Source: Aldehydirespirator sp965205155
GTDB lineage: Bacteria; Actinomycetota; Acidimicrobiia; Acidimicrobiales; Aldehydirespiratoraceae
Length of the DNA: 64,000 nt
Direction: 5' to 3'
NCBI GenBank assembly: GCA_965205155.1
Contig: OZ242033.1
Coordinates: forward strand, 1,054,001-1,118,000
Below are positions 49,060-57,535 of this stretch, one piece after another. The notes below the pieces were generated by a model, which saw nothing but the letters and a program-made list of their open reading frames with translations, did no database searches and was not told the DNA's origin. The position numbers and the translations under genes are program-made. Each line of letters opens with the position of its first letter. Within the stretch, counting starts at the first letter, position 1.

Positions 49060-49190
49060 GAGAGCCTGTCGCGTCGCAGCGGTGTCGTTCCCGCTCTTGT
49101 TCGCTTCGCTCACGGGCCGCTCGGACCACGGCCTCACTCCGCGCATCGCGGATTCGTCCACCGCTAGCGGCCTACCCGCTCGGCTTCTGG
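49060..49190 (-). repeat. Dispersed intergenic repeat, copy 4 (reverse orientation)
   Basis: About 130 bp filling the gap after the quinone reductase gene. On the minus strand it starts near GCCGAGCGGGTAGGCCGCTA, contains the core at 49088-49137 (EAVVRAARERSEQERE), and ends near CAGGCTCTCACC. It is alignable with copy 5 over its whole length, including the flank GGTGGACGAATCCGCGATGCG. Confidence 0.7.
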
Positions 49191-49194
49191 GGCA

Positions 49195-50571
49195 TCATTT
49201 TCCGGTGACTCGGGAGGCGATGCCGGCCCGGCCGAATAGGCGGCGGGCGGCGTCGCCGGCCTCAGCCATGATCTGTCGCTCGTCGGCTGCTACCAGCGCG
49301 CCGTCCCGGATCACGATCCGGCCGTCGACCACGACGTCTCGGACATCCCGGGGGGTGGCGTTGTAGACGAGGGCGCTGGGAACCCGATGCACCGGAGCCA
49401 CGAATGGCGAACTCAGGTCCACCACCAGCAGGTCAGCCCGCTGGCCCTCGGCCAGGGCTCCGAAGGAATCCGGCATTCCGAAGGCGGCCGCTCCGCCCCG
49501 GCAGGCCATGTGCAGCACGTCCTCGGGCTGCAGGGTCAGTGCATCGAGATGGTGCACCTTCTGCAGCAGCACCGTTGCCTTGAGTACCTCGAACATGTCC
49601 TGGCGGTTGTTGCTCCCGGGACCGTCGCTGGCCAGAGCCACCGTGATGCCGCGGGCTCGCATGTCGGGGACGCGGGCCACGCCCGAGGCCAAGTACATGT
49701 TCGACACCGGGCAGTGCACCACCACCGACCCGGTTGCCGCGATCAGGCCGAGCTCGTCGTCGTCGACCCACACGCTGTGGGCGAGCTGCATGTCGGGGCC
49801 GAGCACGCCCAGCGAGTCGAGCCATGCCACGTGGCGCATGCCCCGCTCCTCGAGGCTCATGTCCACCTCGACTGCGGTCTCCGCGCAGTGGATGTGGGTG
49901 CCGCGGCCCCAGCTGCGGGCCGCGGCCACCGTGGTGCGCATGGCGTCGTCCGAGCAGCCCCAAGGGATCAGCGGAGCCAGCTCCACCCGGATCCGGTCGT
50001 CGTCGTGGCCGTCCCAGCGGCTCCGGGCGGCTCCGGCCCGCTCGACCGCCTGCTCGGCCGTCTGCTCCAGCGCCGGGTGGTAGTTGCGGTCGGCCCAGCC
50101 GTGAGCCAGCAGGAACCGCACTCCCAACTCGTCGGCGGCCCGGCACACCGCGTCGTTGATGCCCTCGTCGGTGTGGATGTACTGGTGGTCGATGACCGCG
50201 GTGGCCCCGCCCCGCAGGTTCTCGACCAGGCCGGCCAACGCGGCGGCGTACGCGATGTCGGCGTCGAGGTGGACGGCGGCCGGCCAGATGCAGTCGCGCA
50301 GCCAGTCGAGCAGGGCCTTGTCGTCGGCCAGGCCCCGGAAGAAGGCCTGGAACAGATGGGTGTGGGCGTTGGTCATCCCCGGCATTACTGCGCATCCCGC
50401 AGCGTCGATCACCTCGCCGGCCTGGGCCAGGCGACGGGATAGGGGCTCACCCGCACCGACCCCGGCCACCCGGTTGCCGCGCACACATACCCAGCCCGGA
50501 TCGTGCACCGTGCCCCCGTCATCTACGGTCACCACCGCGCCGCCGTGGATCAGCAGATCGTGATCGGTCAC
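49195..50571 (-). CDS. TRZ/ATZ-type amidohydrolase (deaminase or chlorohydrolase family)
   Basis: 458 residues. Metal-dependent amidohydrolase: TNAHTHLFQAFFRGLADDKALLDWL near residue 68, HIHCAETAVEVDM near 228, LAHSVWVDDDELGLI near 258 and ALASDGPGSNNRQDMFEVL near 310. Relatives deaminate S-adenosylhomocysteine, guanine or 8-oxoguanine, or dechlorinate triazines; the FFRGLADD loop resembles 8-oxoguanine and cytosine-type deaminases. Separated by 14 bases from the LLM gene upstream, so probably one operon. Confidence 0.8.
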   Translation of the reverse strand: MTDHDLLIHGGAVVTVDDGGTVHDPGWVCVRGNRVAGVGAGEPLSRRLAQAGEVIDAAGCAVMPGMTNAHTHLFQAFFRGLADDKALLDWLRDCIWPAAVHLDADIAYAAALAGLVENLRGGATAVIDHQYIHTDEGINDAVCRAADELGVRFLLAHGWADRNYHPALEQTAEQAVERAGAARSRWDGHDDDRIRVELAPLIPWGCSDDAMRTTVAAARSWGRGTHIHCAETAVEVDMSLEERGMRHVAWLDSLGVLGPDMQLAHSVWVDDDELGLIAATGSVVVHCPVSNMYLASGVARVPDMRARGITVALASDGPGSNNRQDMFEVLKATVLLQKVHHLDALTLQPEDVLHMACRGGAAAFGMPDSFGALAEGQRADLLVVDLSSPFVAPVHRVPSALVYNATPRDVRDVVVDGRIVIRDGALVAADERQIMAEAGDAARRLFGRAGIASRVTGK

Positions 50572-50585
50572 CGACTCGGCATAGC

Positions 50586-51599
50586 TCAGGGGGACCAGCC
50601 GGCGAAGGTGTCGATCACCGGCTTCATGTCGTCCATCAGGGGATAGAGCACCGGGCAGGTGATACCAGCGTCGATGAATTCAGCCACCGTCTCACGGCAC
50701 TGCGCGGCGCTGCCCACAGCCATGATGCGACGCACCAGGTCGTCGCCGATGAGCGGGGCGGCCTTCATGTAGTCGGCCTCGGTTGCCGGCCAGCCGACCA
50801 CCGCCTGTACCCGCTCGATGAGCCCGGGGTCGGCACCGGAGGCGGCCATGATGTGCGGCTCGGTGCCCAGGTAGTACGCCACCAGCGACTTGCCGGTCAG
50901 CAGGGCCAGGTCGGGATCGTCGTCCGACAGCGAGCAGATCAGCAGTTCGGGCCGGTCGATGTCATCGATGGTGCGGCCCGACTTCGCCGCTCCGGCACCG
51001 ACCCGGGCCACTGCGTCGCGGATGTAATCGGTGGACACCACGTAGTTGAGCATGGCTCCGTCGGCGATCTCGCCCGTCAGCTCCAGCATCTTGGGACCGG
51101 TGGCCCCGATGTAGATGGGGATGTCGCGGGGGGAGGCGTCGCCGTAGGCCACGTCGAGGCTCACCCGGTCGAGGTGGACGAACTCGCCCTCGTAGGTGAC
51201 CTCCTCCATGGTGAACAGCGCCCGGATCGCCTCGACGTTCTCGCGCATGGCGGTGAGCGGCTTGCGCCGTCCCGCCCCGACCCGCCCGGCGATGGGCTCC
51301 CACCAGGCGCCGAGCCCCAGCATCACCCGGCTTGCGCCGTCCGGTGCCGGGCCGGCGAGCTCGTGCATCGTGCTCCATGTGGCTGCGATCACCGCCGGGT
51401 TGCGGGTGTAGATGGGCAACACGCCACTGGCGATGCGCAGTCGCTCGGTGGACGCCAGCAGGGCGCTCATCATCACCACGCAGTCGCGGGCCAACCGGGT
51501 GTCGCCCTGCCAGATCTCGCTGAAGCCCCGCTCCTCGGCGTAGCGGGCCATCTCGATCTCGTAGCCGATGGGATGCTTGTCCTGGAAGTAGAGGGCCAT
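50586..51599 (-). CDS. LLM-class (luciferase-like, probably F420-dependent) oxidoreductase
   Basis: 337 residues from ATG 51599; a GTG at 51629 would add ten residues. TIM-barrel flavin/F420 protein: ARYAEERGFSEIWQGDTRLARDCVVMMSALLASTERLRIASGVLPIYTRNP near residue 18, and MLGLGAWWEPIAGRVG near residue 90. Family members use F420 or FMN to oxidise or reduce varied substrates. It shares an upstream gap with the divergent RidA gene and is followed by the amidohydrolase. Confidence 0.82.
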   Translation of the reverse strand: MALYFQDKHPIGYEIEMARYAEERGFSEIWQGDTRLARDCVVMMSALLASTERLRIASGVLPIYTRNPAVIAATWSTMHELAGPAPDGASRVMLGLGAWWEPIAGRVGAGRRKPLTAMRENVEAIRALFTMEEVTYEGEFVHLDRVSLDVAYGDASPRDIPIYIGATGPKMLELTGEIADGAMLNYVVSTDYIRDAVARVGAGAAKSGRTIDDIDRPELLICSLSDDDPDLALLTGKSLVAYYLGTEPHIMAASGADPGLIERVQAVVGWPATEADYMKAAPLIGDDLVRRIMAVGSAAQCRETVAEFIDAGITCPVLYPLMDDMKPVIDTFAGWSP

Positions 51600-51659
51600 G
51601 CGCTGTGTCACAGCCGAAGATTGTTCCACACCTCCCCAGACCGCCTACGATCGGCGCCG

Positions 51660-52046
51660 ATGGCATCGCATGCAGTCGAACCGGAGGGAATTGCTCCGCC
51701 GGCAGCGCGCTACGCCCACGCAGTCGTCACCACCGGAGCGGAGAGGTGGCTGCACACCTCGGGGATCGTGGCCACCCGCGCCGACGGGTCGATAGCCGAT
51801 GACGTGGCCGGGCAGGCCCGCGACGTGTGGGGCAACATCTCGGCCATACTCGCCGAGGCCGGCATGGAACCGAGCGACATCGTGTCGGTGACCACCTACG
51901 TGGTGCCGGGACAGGATCTCGCCCCGGTGATGGCCGAGCGGGACCGGTTCCTCGGCGGCCGCCTGGCCGCTTCCACGCTGTTGATCGTTCCTGAGCTGGC
52001 CCAGCCGGCGTGGAAGGTCGAGATCGCAGTGGTGGCGGCTCGCTGA
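51660..52046 (+). CDS. RidA/YjgF-family protein
   Basis: 128 residues from ATG 51660, 8 bases after TACGAT. Pattern: LHTSGIVATRADGSIADDVAGQARDVWGNISAILAEAGMEPSDIVSVTTYVVPGQDLAPVMAERDRFL. RidA proteins hydrolyse reactive enamine or imine intermediates. The usual imine-binding Arg is near LAASTLLIVPELAQPAWKVEIAVVA, but the typical R of PaRs is Ala here (GRLAAST), so it may belong to a subgroup with another activity. Neighbouring deaminase and LLM genes fit nitrogen-compound breakdown. Confidence 0.82.
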   Translation: MASHAVEPEGIAPPAARYAHAVVTTGAERWLHTSGIVATRADGSIADDVAGQARDVWGNISAILAEAGMEPSDIVSVTTYVVPGQDLAPVMAERDRFLGGRLAASTLLIVPELAQPAWKVEIAVVAAR

Positions 52047-52078
52047 CCAGCGGACCGTCCACCCGGTCGGCCGCCAGG

Positions 52079-52207
52079 AGGCCGAGCGGATGGGCCGCTA
52101 GCGGTGGACGAATCCGCGATGCGTGGGGCGAGGCCGTGGCCGAGCGGCCGGTGAGCGAAGCCAACTAGGGCGGGATTGGCGCCGCAGCGAGTTGACGGAC
52201 TCTCACC
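52079..52207 (+). repeat. Dispersed intergenic repeat, copy 5 (degenerate core)
   Basis: Between the RidA gene and the convergent amidohydrolase gene. The 5' part with GGTGGACGAATCCGCGATGCG matches copy 4. The core has lost a base after GTGGCC and carries other changes, so the conserved peptide frame is broken. This is the most decayed copy. Confidence 0.65.
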
Positions 52208-52221
52208 AGTTTGTGCTCGCT

Positions 52222-52914
52222 CTAGGCGTGGCGCTCGGCCCAGTGTTGCAGCGCGGTGAGGACCACCTCGCGCTTGGCGTCGTGGGGCAGGTACGGCGCG
52301 CGGGACAGCTCGATCTGAACCCAGGGCATCTCGGCAGAGTGGAAACGGCTGATGTAGCCGCCCCGGAAGGGGTCGTTGACCCGTACCGGCCCGTCGAGTT
52401 GTTGCTGGAAGCCCTCCCGCAGAGTGTCGGTCCATTCCCGTGGACAAGTGCCGTCGGCGTTGCTGATGCACACCCAGGGCCGCTCGCGGCCGGGGTCCGG
52501 CCCGACCGGCGGGCCCACCGCGGCCATTGTGTGGCAGTCGACCCCCAGCGGCCATCGCCCCGAGAGCCCCAGTTCGGTGAGCCGCGCGTGGTAGGGGGCG
52601 TGGTACGCATCCAGGAGACCCTCGACCTCGGCCTCCGACAGCGGGCGATCCCAGACGCCCACCTTGTACGAGGTGTGGGTCTTGACGGCCCCGTCGGGCC
52701 GGCGGTTGTCTGGAGCCCTGTTCACGTCGACCACGGCCCGGGCGACGTCGGTGGTAGTGAACGCTCCGACCGCCCCTTCGAACGAGTAGATCTCACCGGA
52801 GCCGCCGTCGGAGTCGGCTGCGATCTCTGCCGGTGAGAGCGCACAAACCGGCGCGACCTCCGTAGGAACATGCAACCCTGCGTGGGGAACGGAGATGACG
52901 AGGGGCAGCGTCAC
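52222..52914 (-). CDS. N-formylglutamate amidohydrolase-like protein
   Basis: 230 residues from GTG 52914, which overlaps the preceding gene's stop (GTGA). FGase family features: VISVPHAGLHVPTEV at the start, VDVNRAPDN near residue 63, YHAPYHARLTEL near 103, GVDCHTMAAVGPP near 123, and RFHSAEMPWVQIELSR near 190. Known members deformylate N-formylglutamate in histidine breakdown. No hut genes are near; coupling to a gamma-glutamyltransferase suggests another glutamyl-type substrate. Confidence 0.78.
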   Translation of the reverse strand: MTLPLVISVPHAGLHVPTEVAPVCALSPAEIAADSDGGSGEIYSFEGAVGAFTTTDVARAVVDVNRAPDNRRPDGAVKTHTSYKVGVWDRPLSEAEVEGLLDAYHAPYHARLTELGLSGRWPLGVDCHTMAAVGPPVGPDPGRERPWVCISNADGTCPREWTDTLREGFQQQLDGPVRVNDPFRGGYISRFHSAEMPWVQIELSRAPYLPHDAKREVVLTALQHWAERHA

Positions 52915-54557
52915 CGAACTGGCCGGGGTGTCGAGTCCGGGCCGTCGGCGGCGCCGTCACGTCTCGGGTCGGCCACTCCGATCAGCCGACCCCCGTCGTT
53001 CGTCACCAGCTGCACGCATCCCAGGTAGAACGAGTAGGCATCCCGGCGGTCCACTTCGAAGCCGTGCCGCTGGAGTGCCTCCAAGACGTCCGTCGATACC
53101 CGAGCCGCCTCCACGGAAGCGACGCCGTGGAGCGAGCAGTGAAGTCGGGGCGCGTCCACCGCGGCCAGCGGCGAGGAGTTCCTGAGCCGGATCAGGACCT
53201 GAAGGATCGACGAAGCGATCCGCTCGCTTCCCGGCGAACCGATTGCCAACCGCGGCGTCCCGTCTCTGAGGACGATCGTCGGGGCGACGCTGGCCCACGG
53301 CACTGCGTTGGGCCGCAAGTAGTAGGGGTGTGAGGCGTCCTCGTACTCGAATGCGCTCATGTAGTTGTTGTAGAGGAAGCCCAGTTCGGGCGACGCGGCG
53401 CACGAGCCGTAGACGTTCTCGATCGACTGCGTGAGTGCCACGGCGTTGCCGTCGGAGTCCATCACGGAGAGGTGCGTGGTCTCGCCGCGGGTGTGGTGCG
53501 CCGCGATCTCATCGGCCGCCCCCCGGGCGTACCGGCGGCTGAGCATCTGCTTGTCGGAGACTTGGGAGTACAGGTTGGGATCGAAGGGTCGGTCCCTGCG
53601 GTCGATCAGCGCCCGTTGGATGGTCCTGGCCAGGCACACCGCGCCGTCGGGTGTGTCGATGTCCTGGAGCTCGCGGGGGAGGCTCCGATGGATGTTGAGC
53701 ATCTCCACCAGGGTGCGGCCCGCGCCGGGGGGCGGCATGGTGAGAACGTTGTCGCGGCCGAATCGCCCCGCCAGCGGCTCGCGCTCGACGGGGTGGGGAA
53801 TCTGCGCCAGGTCGTCGGCTCGGAGGATGCCGCCGTTGGCCTCCATGTCGGTGTGGATCAGGCGCGCGGTCTCGCCCAGGTAGAAGTCCTCGTAGCCGTT
53901 GTCGGCCAGACGGCGCAGCGTCGCGGCCAGCACAGGCTGGACGAACCTGGTTCCGGCCCGGCGGGCCCGCCGCCCGTCCTGCAGGAAGAGCGGTCCCGCC
54001 GAGCGGGACTGCAAGTGCTTGCGCTCCCGCTTGGTAAGGCGGTACTGCAGCAGGCTGATCTCGTAGCCGTCGGTGGCGAGCACGATGGCGGGCTCCATGA
54101 CGGTCGCCCAGCTGAGACGGCCGTAGCGCTCCAGTACGTGGGCATAGGTGGCAGGCGAACTGGGAACGGTGGTGGCCAGGTGCCCCCGCCTGCGATCGGC
54201 GGGCAGGTTGGCGAAGGTGTCGATCACGGCCCGGTTCGGGGCCCGCGACGAGCCGTCGACCGCTACGGTGGCGCCGGAGCCGTGGTGATGGACGAGCATC
54301 ATGGTCTGGCCGCCCAACCCCGACGCGGCGGGCTCGCACACGCCGAGAGCCAGAGCGGCCGCCACTGCGGCGTCCACCGCGTTGCCGCCCTGCTCGAGCA
54401 TCTGCACGCCTGCGGCCGTGGCCGAGTAGTGGGCCGTGCTCACCATGCCCTTCGAGGACGCCGCGATGCGCTGCGGCTCGTGGATGCGGGTGTCGGTCAA
54501 CTCCAGCAGGTCGGTGTCGACCTCCCCGAGAGGCCGAGCGGAGGGGCCGCGGTTCAT
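52911..54557 (-). CDS. Gamma-glutamyltransferase-family Ntn hydrolase
   Basis: 548 residues without a signal peptide, so probably cytoplasmic. The autocleavage and nucleophile Thr lies in RGETTHLSVMDSDGNAVALTQSIENVYGS near residue 360, and the substrate-binding AVDAAVAAALALGVCEPAASGLGG near residue 62. The C-terminus GVADPRRDG is of the GGT type. Transfers or hydrolyses gamma-glutamyl groups. Second gene of a three-gene operon, starting 4 bases after the ATP-grasp gene. Confidence 0.85.
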   Translation of the reverse strand: MNRGPSARPLGEVDTDLLELTDTRIHEPQRIAASSKGMVSTAHYSATAAGVQMLEQGGNAVDAAVAAALALGVCEPAASGLGGQTMMLVHHHGSGATVAVDGSSRAPNRAVIDTFANLPADRRRGHLATTVPSSPATYAHVLERYGRLSWATVMEPAIVLATDGYEISLLQYRLTKRERKHLQSRSAGPLFLQDGRRARRAGTRFVQPVLAATLRRLADNGYEDFYLGETARLIHTDMEANGGILRADDLAQIPHPVEREPLAGRFGRDNVLTMPPPGAGRTLVEMLNIHRSLPRELQDIDTPDGAVCLARTIQRALIDRRDRPFDPNLYSQVSDKQMLSRRYARGAADEIAAHHTRGETTHLSVMDSDGNAVALTQSIENVYGSCAASPELGFLYNNYMSAFEYEDASHPYYLRPNAVPWASVAPTIVLRDGTPRLAIGSPGSERIASSILQVLIRLRNSSPLAAVDAPRLHCSLHGVASVEAARVSTDVLEALQRHGFEVDRRDAYSFYLGCVQLVTNDGGRLIGVADPRRDGAADGPDSTPRPVR

Positions 54558-54561
54558 GGGG

Positions 54562-56712
54562 TCAGCGATCGAGCTGGCCGATCAGGTACTCGGACAGTAG
54601 CAGCGTGCGCTGCACCAGGCTGATGCGCTGTACCGCCTCGTCGGGAGTGCCCCGGTCCCTGGTGACCGGGGCCATCCCGCACACGACCGCGGTCTCGGGA
54701 GGTACCAGTCCGGCGACCGACGGCCAGGCCGAGGACTCCCGCTCCAGCGGGATCTCCCACCGGGCCGCCGCGGTCTCGAGTGCCTCCACCAAAGGAGCGT
54801 TCGTCGGTCGGTCGGCCATGGGCGGCCTGTCGTCGAGCCGGGTGAGGCGCCACTTGGGCCCGCTCCGACCGAGGGTGGACCGCATCGCAGCCTCAGCCTC
54901 GTCGGCCTGCGCCGTTTCGATGTACGACATCATCAACGACACTTCCACCCGGTGGGGCACGAACATCGGGTGACGCTCCGTCCTCACGTCCAGCGCGGCT
55001 ATTGAGAGGCGCTTCCTGGGGGAGCTGAGCCGGCCGATCGCCAGCAGCTTCTCGCCCGTCCAGTTGACAACTGTTCTGCGCCGCCCGATCTGGCCGGGGC
55101 TGAGCCTGTCGCCCTCCACCATCAACTCGTACCGGCGGCTGCCGCGCCGCTGGGTGAGGATGCCGTTGCCGACGGTGCCGGGCCGGCAGACGAGCACCTG
55201 ACTGGCCCGGGCCGCGGCCTGCCCGATCAGCTTCTGGCTCAGCGCCGCGTCGCGTCCCTCGTCGGAGTACAGCATTACGCCGAGCGGAAGCCGCCTGAGG
55301 CTCCTGACGCTCCGGAGGGCGCGCAGGGCGTACTCCAGCATCACCAGCGGTGCCCGGGTGCGCCCGATCCCTTCGCCGTAGAGCCACTCCGGATCACGGC
55401 GGAATCCCTGCCGCACCGTGTCGGGCGTGGTGGGAACGTCGAGGTGGGCGAGCAGCAGGATGCCCCCATCGAAGCCCCTGGTGGTCTCCCACATGTGGGC
55501 CTCGGGCTCGTCGGTGAGCTCCGGCACCGGCCGCATTCCCAGGTCGCCGAAGATCCGCCCGGCCCGCTCCGCCGCACGGGACAGGCCCAGCGGATCGTCG
55601 GTGCGGCTCGATGTCTGCACCCACCCCTGCAGCGAGCGCTCCATGCCGTCGCGGCGCTGGGTTATGTACTGGAAGGCCCGCTCGGACGGGTCGGCCGCCC
55701 CGGCATCCACCGGGGGCGGCTGCGGGGTGCCGAAGTAGCGGGCACTGGCCACCTCGACCAGACGGTTCACGAAGGCCGCGAAGTCCAGCCCGACATGGGC
55801 CGCGCCGACCAGGTACGACCCGTGCTCGCCCAGGCTGGGCAGGCTGTTCGCCTCCAGGACGTACAGGTTGTCGTCGGCGTCCATGCGCATGTCGACGCGG
55901 GCGCAGTCGTACAGGCCCAGTGCCGAGAAAGTGCGCACCGCGATCTCCTGGGCCCGCCCGGTGAGCTCCTCCGAGATGGGGGCGGGGCACACGGGCTGGA
56001 TCTGCCGGCCGCTGCGTCCCGTCTTGTCCTCGTAGGTGTAGATCTGGGGGCCGTCGCCGAAGCTCAGCATCACCGGCGGGAAGGCCTCGGGAGGGCCGTT
56101 GCCGAGGAGCCCCACGTTGATCTCGCGGCCCTCGACGTACTGCTCGGCCAGCACGGGCTGGGCGAACCGGTCGAAGATGACTCTGGCCGACTGGCGCAGT
56201 TCGTCCTCGTCGTGCGCCACGGCCAGGCCGAACGACACAGCCTCGTTCTTGGGCTTGACCACCATCGGATAGGGCAGGTCGCCTCCGATGGGGGTGTCGG
56301 GCGTCTCCAGGACCGCGAACTCCGGTGTGGGGATGTTGTTCTGGCGCAGGATCATCTTGGTGACGACCTTGTCCAGCGCCAGCGAATGGCCGAGCGGGCC
56401 GGAGGCGACGTACGGGATCCCGATCATCTCGAGGATGCTCGGCACATGGGTGTAGCGGGCCTGGCCCTGAAGACCGTAGGAGACGTTGAAGACCATTCCG
56501 GGCCGTTCGCCCGCGACGACGCGGGGCATGAACGACTCGAGCTTCGAGATCAGCTCCTTGTCGGCCTCCATCGCGGTGACCTGGTGGCCGCCGCGGCGCA
56601 GTGCTTCGGTGAGCCGGCGGATGGTGGCCAGTCCGATCTTCTCCTGGTTCGGCATGCCGAACAGGTTGATGACGTTCTGGCTGTCCCGGTTGTAGACGAC
56701 GGCGACCCTCAC
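54562..56712 (-). CDS. Fusion of a D-Ala-D-Ala-ligase-like ATP-grasp enzyme and a degenerate M20-peptidase-like domain
   Basis: 716 residues from GTG 56712, chosen because TACCGT lies 8 bases upstream and VRVAVVYNRDS starts the fold. Residues 1 to about 330 are an ATP-grasp ligase: SGPLGHSLALDKVVTKMIL, YPMVVKPKNEAVSFGL, QYVEGREINVGLLGN and DDNLYVLEANSLPSLGEHGSYLV. Residues about 355-715 resemble M20 peptidases: LLAHLDVPTTPDTVR keeps the H.D pair, but the bridging Asp expected after WLYGEG is absent (GIGRTRAPL), EE is DE (YSDEGRD), and the last His ligand is not evident. The second domain may be non-catalytic or chemically altered. First gene of the operon with GGT and FGase. Confidence 0.72.
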   Translation of the reverse strand: MRVAVVYNRDSQNVINLFGMPNQEKIGLATIRRLTEALRRGGHQVTAMEADKELISKLESFMPRVVAGERPGMVFNVSYGLQGQARYTHVPSILEMIGIPYVASGPLGHSLALDKVVTKMILRQNNIPTPEFAVLETPDTPIGGDLPYPMVVKPKNEAVSFGLAVAHDEDELRQSARVIFDRFAQPVLAEQYVEGREINVGLLGNGPPEAFPPVMLSFGDGPQIYTYEDKTGRSGRQIQPVCPAPISEELTGRAQEIAVRTFSALGLYDCARVDMRMDADDNLYVLEANSLPSLGEHGSYLVGAAHVGLDFAAFVNRLVEVASARYFGTPQPPPVDAGAADPSERAFQYITQRRDGMERSLQGWVQTSSRTDDPLGLSRAAERAGRIFGDLGMRPVPELTDEPEAHMWETTRGFDGGILLLAHLDVPTTPDTVRQGFRRDPEWLYGEGIGRTRAPLVMLEYALRALRSVRSLRRLPLGVMLYSDEGRDAALSQKLIGQAAARASQVLVCRPGTVGNGILTQRRGSRRYELMVEGDRLSPGQIGRRRTVVNWTGEKLLAIGRLSSPRKRLSIAALDVRTERHPMFVPHRVEVSLMMSYIETAQADEAEAAMRSTLGRSGPKWRLTRLDDRPPMADRPTNAPLVEALETAAARWEIPLERESSAWPSVAGLVPPETAVVCGMAPVTRDRGTPDEAVQRISLVQRTLLLSEYLIGQLDR

Positions 56713-56806
56713 GGCCCTAGACGGTACCGCGGCCTTGGACAATGGCTGGCGGGAGGCTGGGCTTCGCTGCGAGATTCTCCGTTGTGGATTGCTAGCGTTT
56801 CTGGCT

Positions 56807-57535
56807 GTGCCGCTAGTGACCGCCTACCACCGCCCCAGCACTCTCGATGAGGCGCTCGACCTTCTGAGTTCGCCCGGGCGGGTAGCTCTGGGAGGCGGGA
56901 CGACGCTGAACGCCGACCGGGAGCCGTCCGACTTGGAGGCGGTGGACCTGCAGTCGCTGGGACTGGACGCGATCACGGCCACCGGCGACGGGCAGGTGCG
57001 CATCGGGGCCACCGCCACCCTCGATGCCGTCGGGCGCTGCCAACTGCTGCCCGACTCGCTGCGGGAGCTGGCCAGGCTCGAGCAGCCGTCCACCCTGCGG
57101 ACCCTGGCCACGGTGGGCGGACTCTTGGCCGGGGGCTCGGCTGAGAGCCTGCTGCTGGCCGGCTTGCTGGCCCACGACGCCAGGGTGGAACTCGCCGGTC
57201 CCGCATCTGAGTGCACCCTGGCCGAAATGGTTGCTGCCGGGCTGCCCCGAGGCTCGCTCATCACCGCGGTCACCGTCGTCCCCTCGGGGCGCACCGCCAC
57301 TGCCCGCACCGGCCGCACCCCGGCCGACGTGCCCATCGTCGCGGCCTACGGGCGCCGCGTCGAGGGCTTCGTGGCCATGGCCCTCACCGGCGTGGGCGAC
57401 CATCCGGTGCTGGTCGACGTGTACGACCCGACCGCCGGCCTGGATCCGGCAGGGGACTTCCGTGGCAGCCGCGAGTACCGCCTCCACTTGGCGGGCACGC
57501 TCACAGCCCGGGTCATGCAGGAGCTGTACCCATGA
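56807..57535 (+). CDS. FAD-binding (CoxM/XDH-type) subunit of a molybdenum hydroxylase, short form
   Basis: 242 residues from GTG 56807, 8 bases after TAGCGT; most relatives have about 280-290. YHRPSTLDEALDLLSSPGRVALGGGTTLNADREPSDLEAVDLQSLGLDAI is the PCMH FAD-binding fold, and LRTLATVGGLLAGGSAESLLLAGLLAHDARVEL the second FAD loop, where the usual TIGGN is TVGGL. The stop overlaps the next start (ATGA). No separate [2Fe-2S] subunit is encoded nearby. Confidence 0.8.
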   Translation: MPLVTAYHRPSTLDEALDLLSSPGRVALGGGTTLNADREPSDLEAVDLQSLGLDAITATGDGQVRIGATATLDAVGRCQLLPDSLRELARLEQPSTLRTLATVGGLLAGGSAESLLLAGLLAHDARVELAGPASECTLAEMVAAGLPRGSLITAVTVVPSGRTATARTGRTPADVPIVAAYGRRVEGFVAMALTGVGDHPVLVDVYDPTAGLDPAGDFRGSREYRLHLAGTLTARVMQELYP

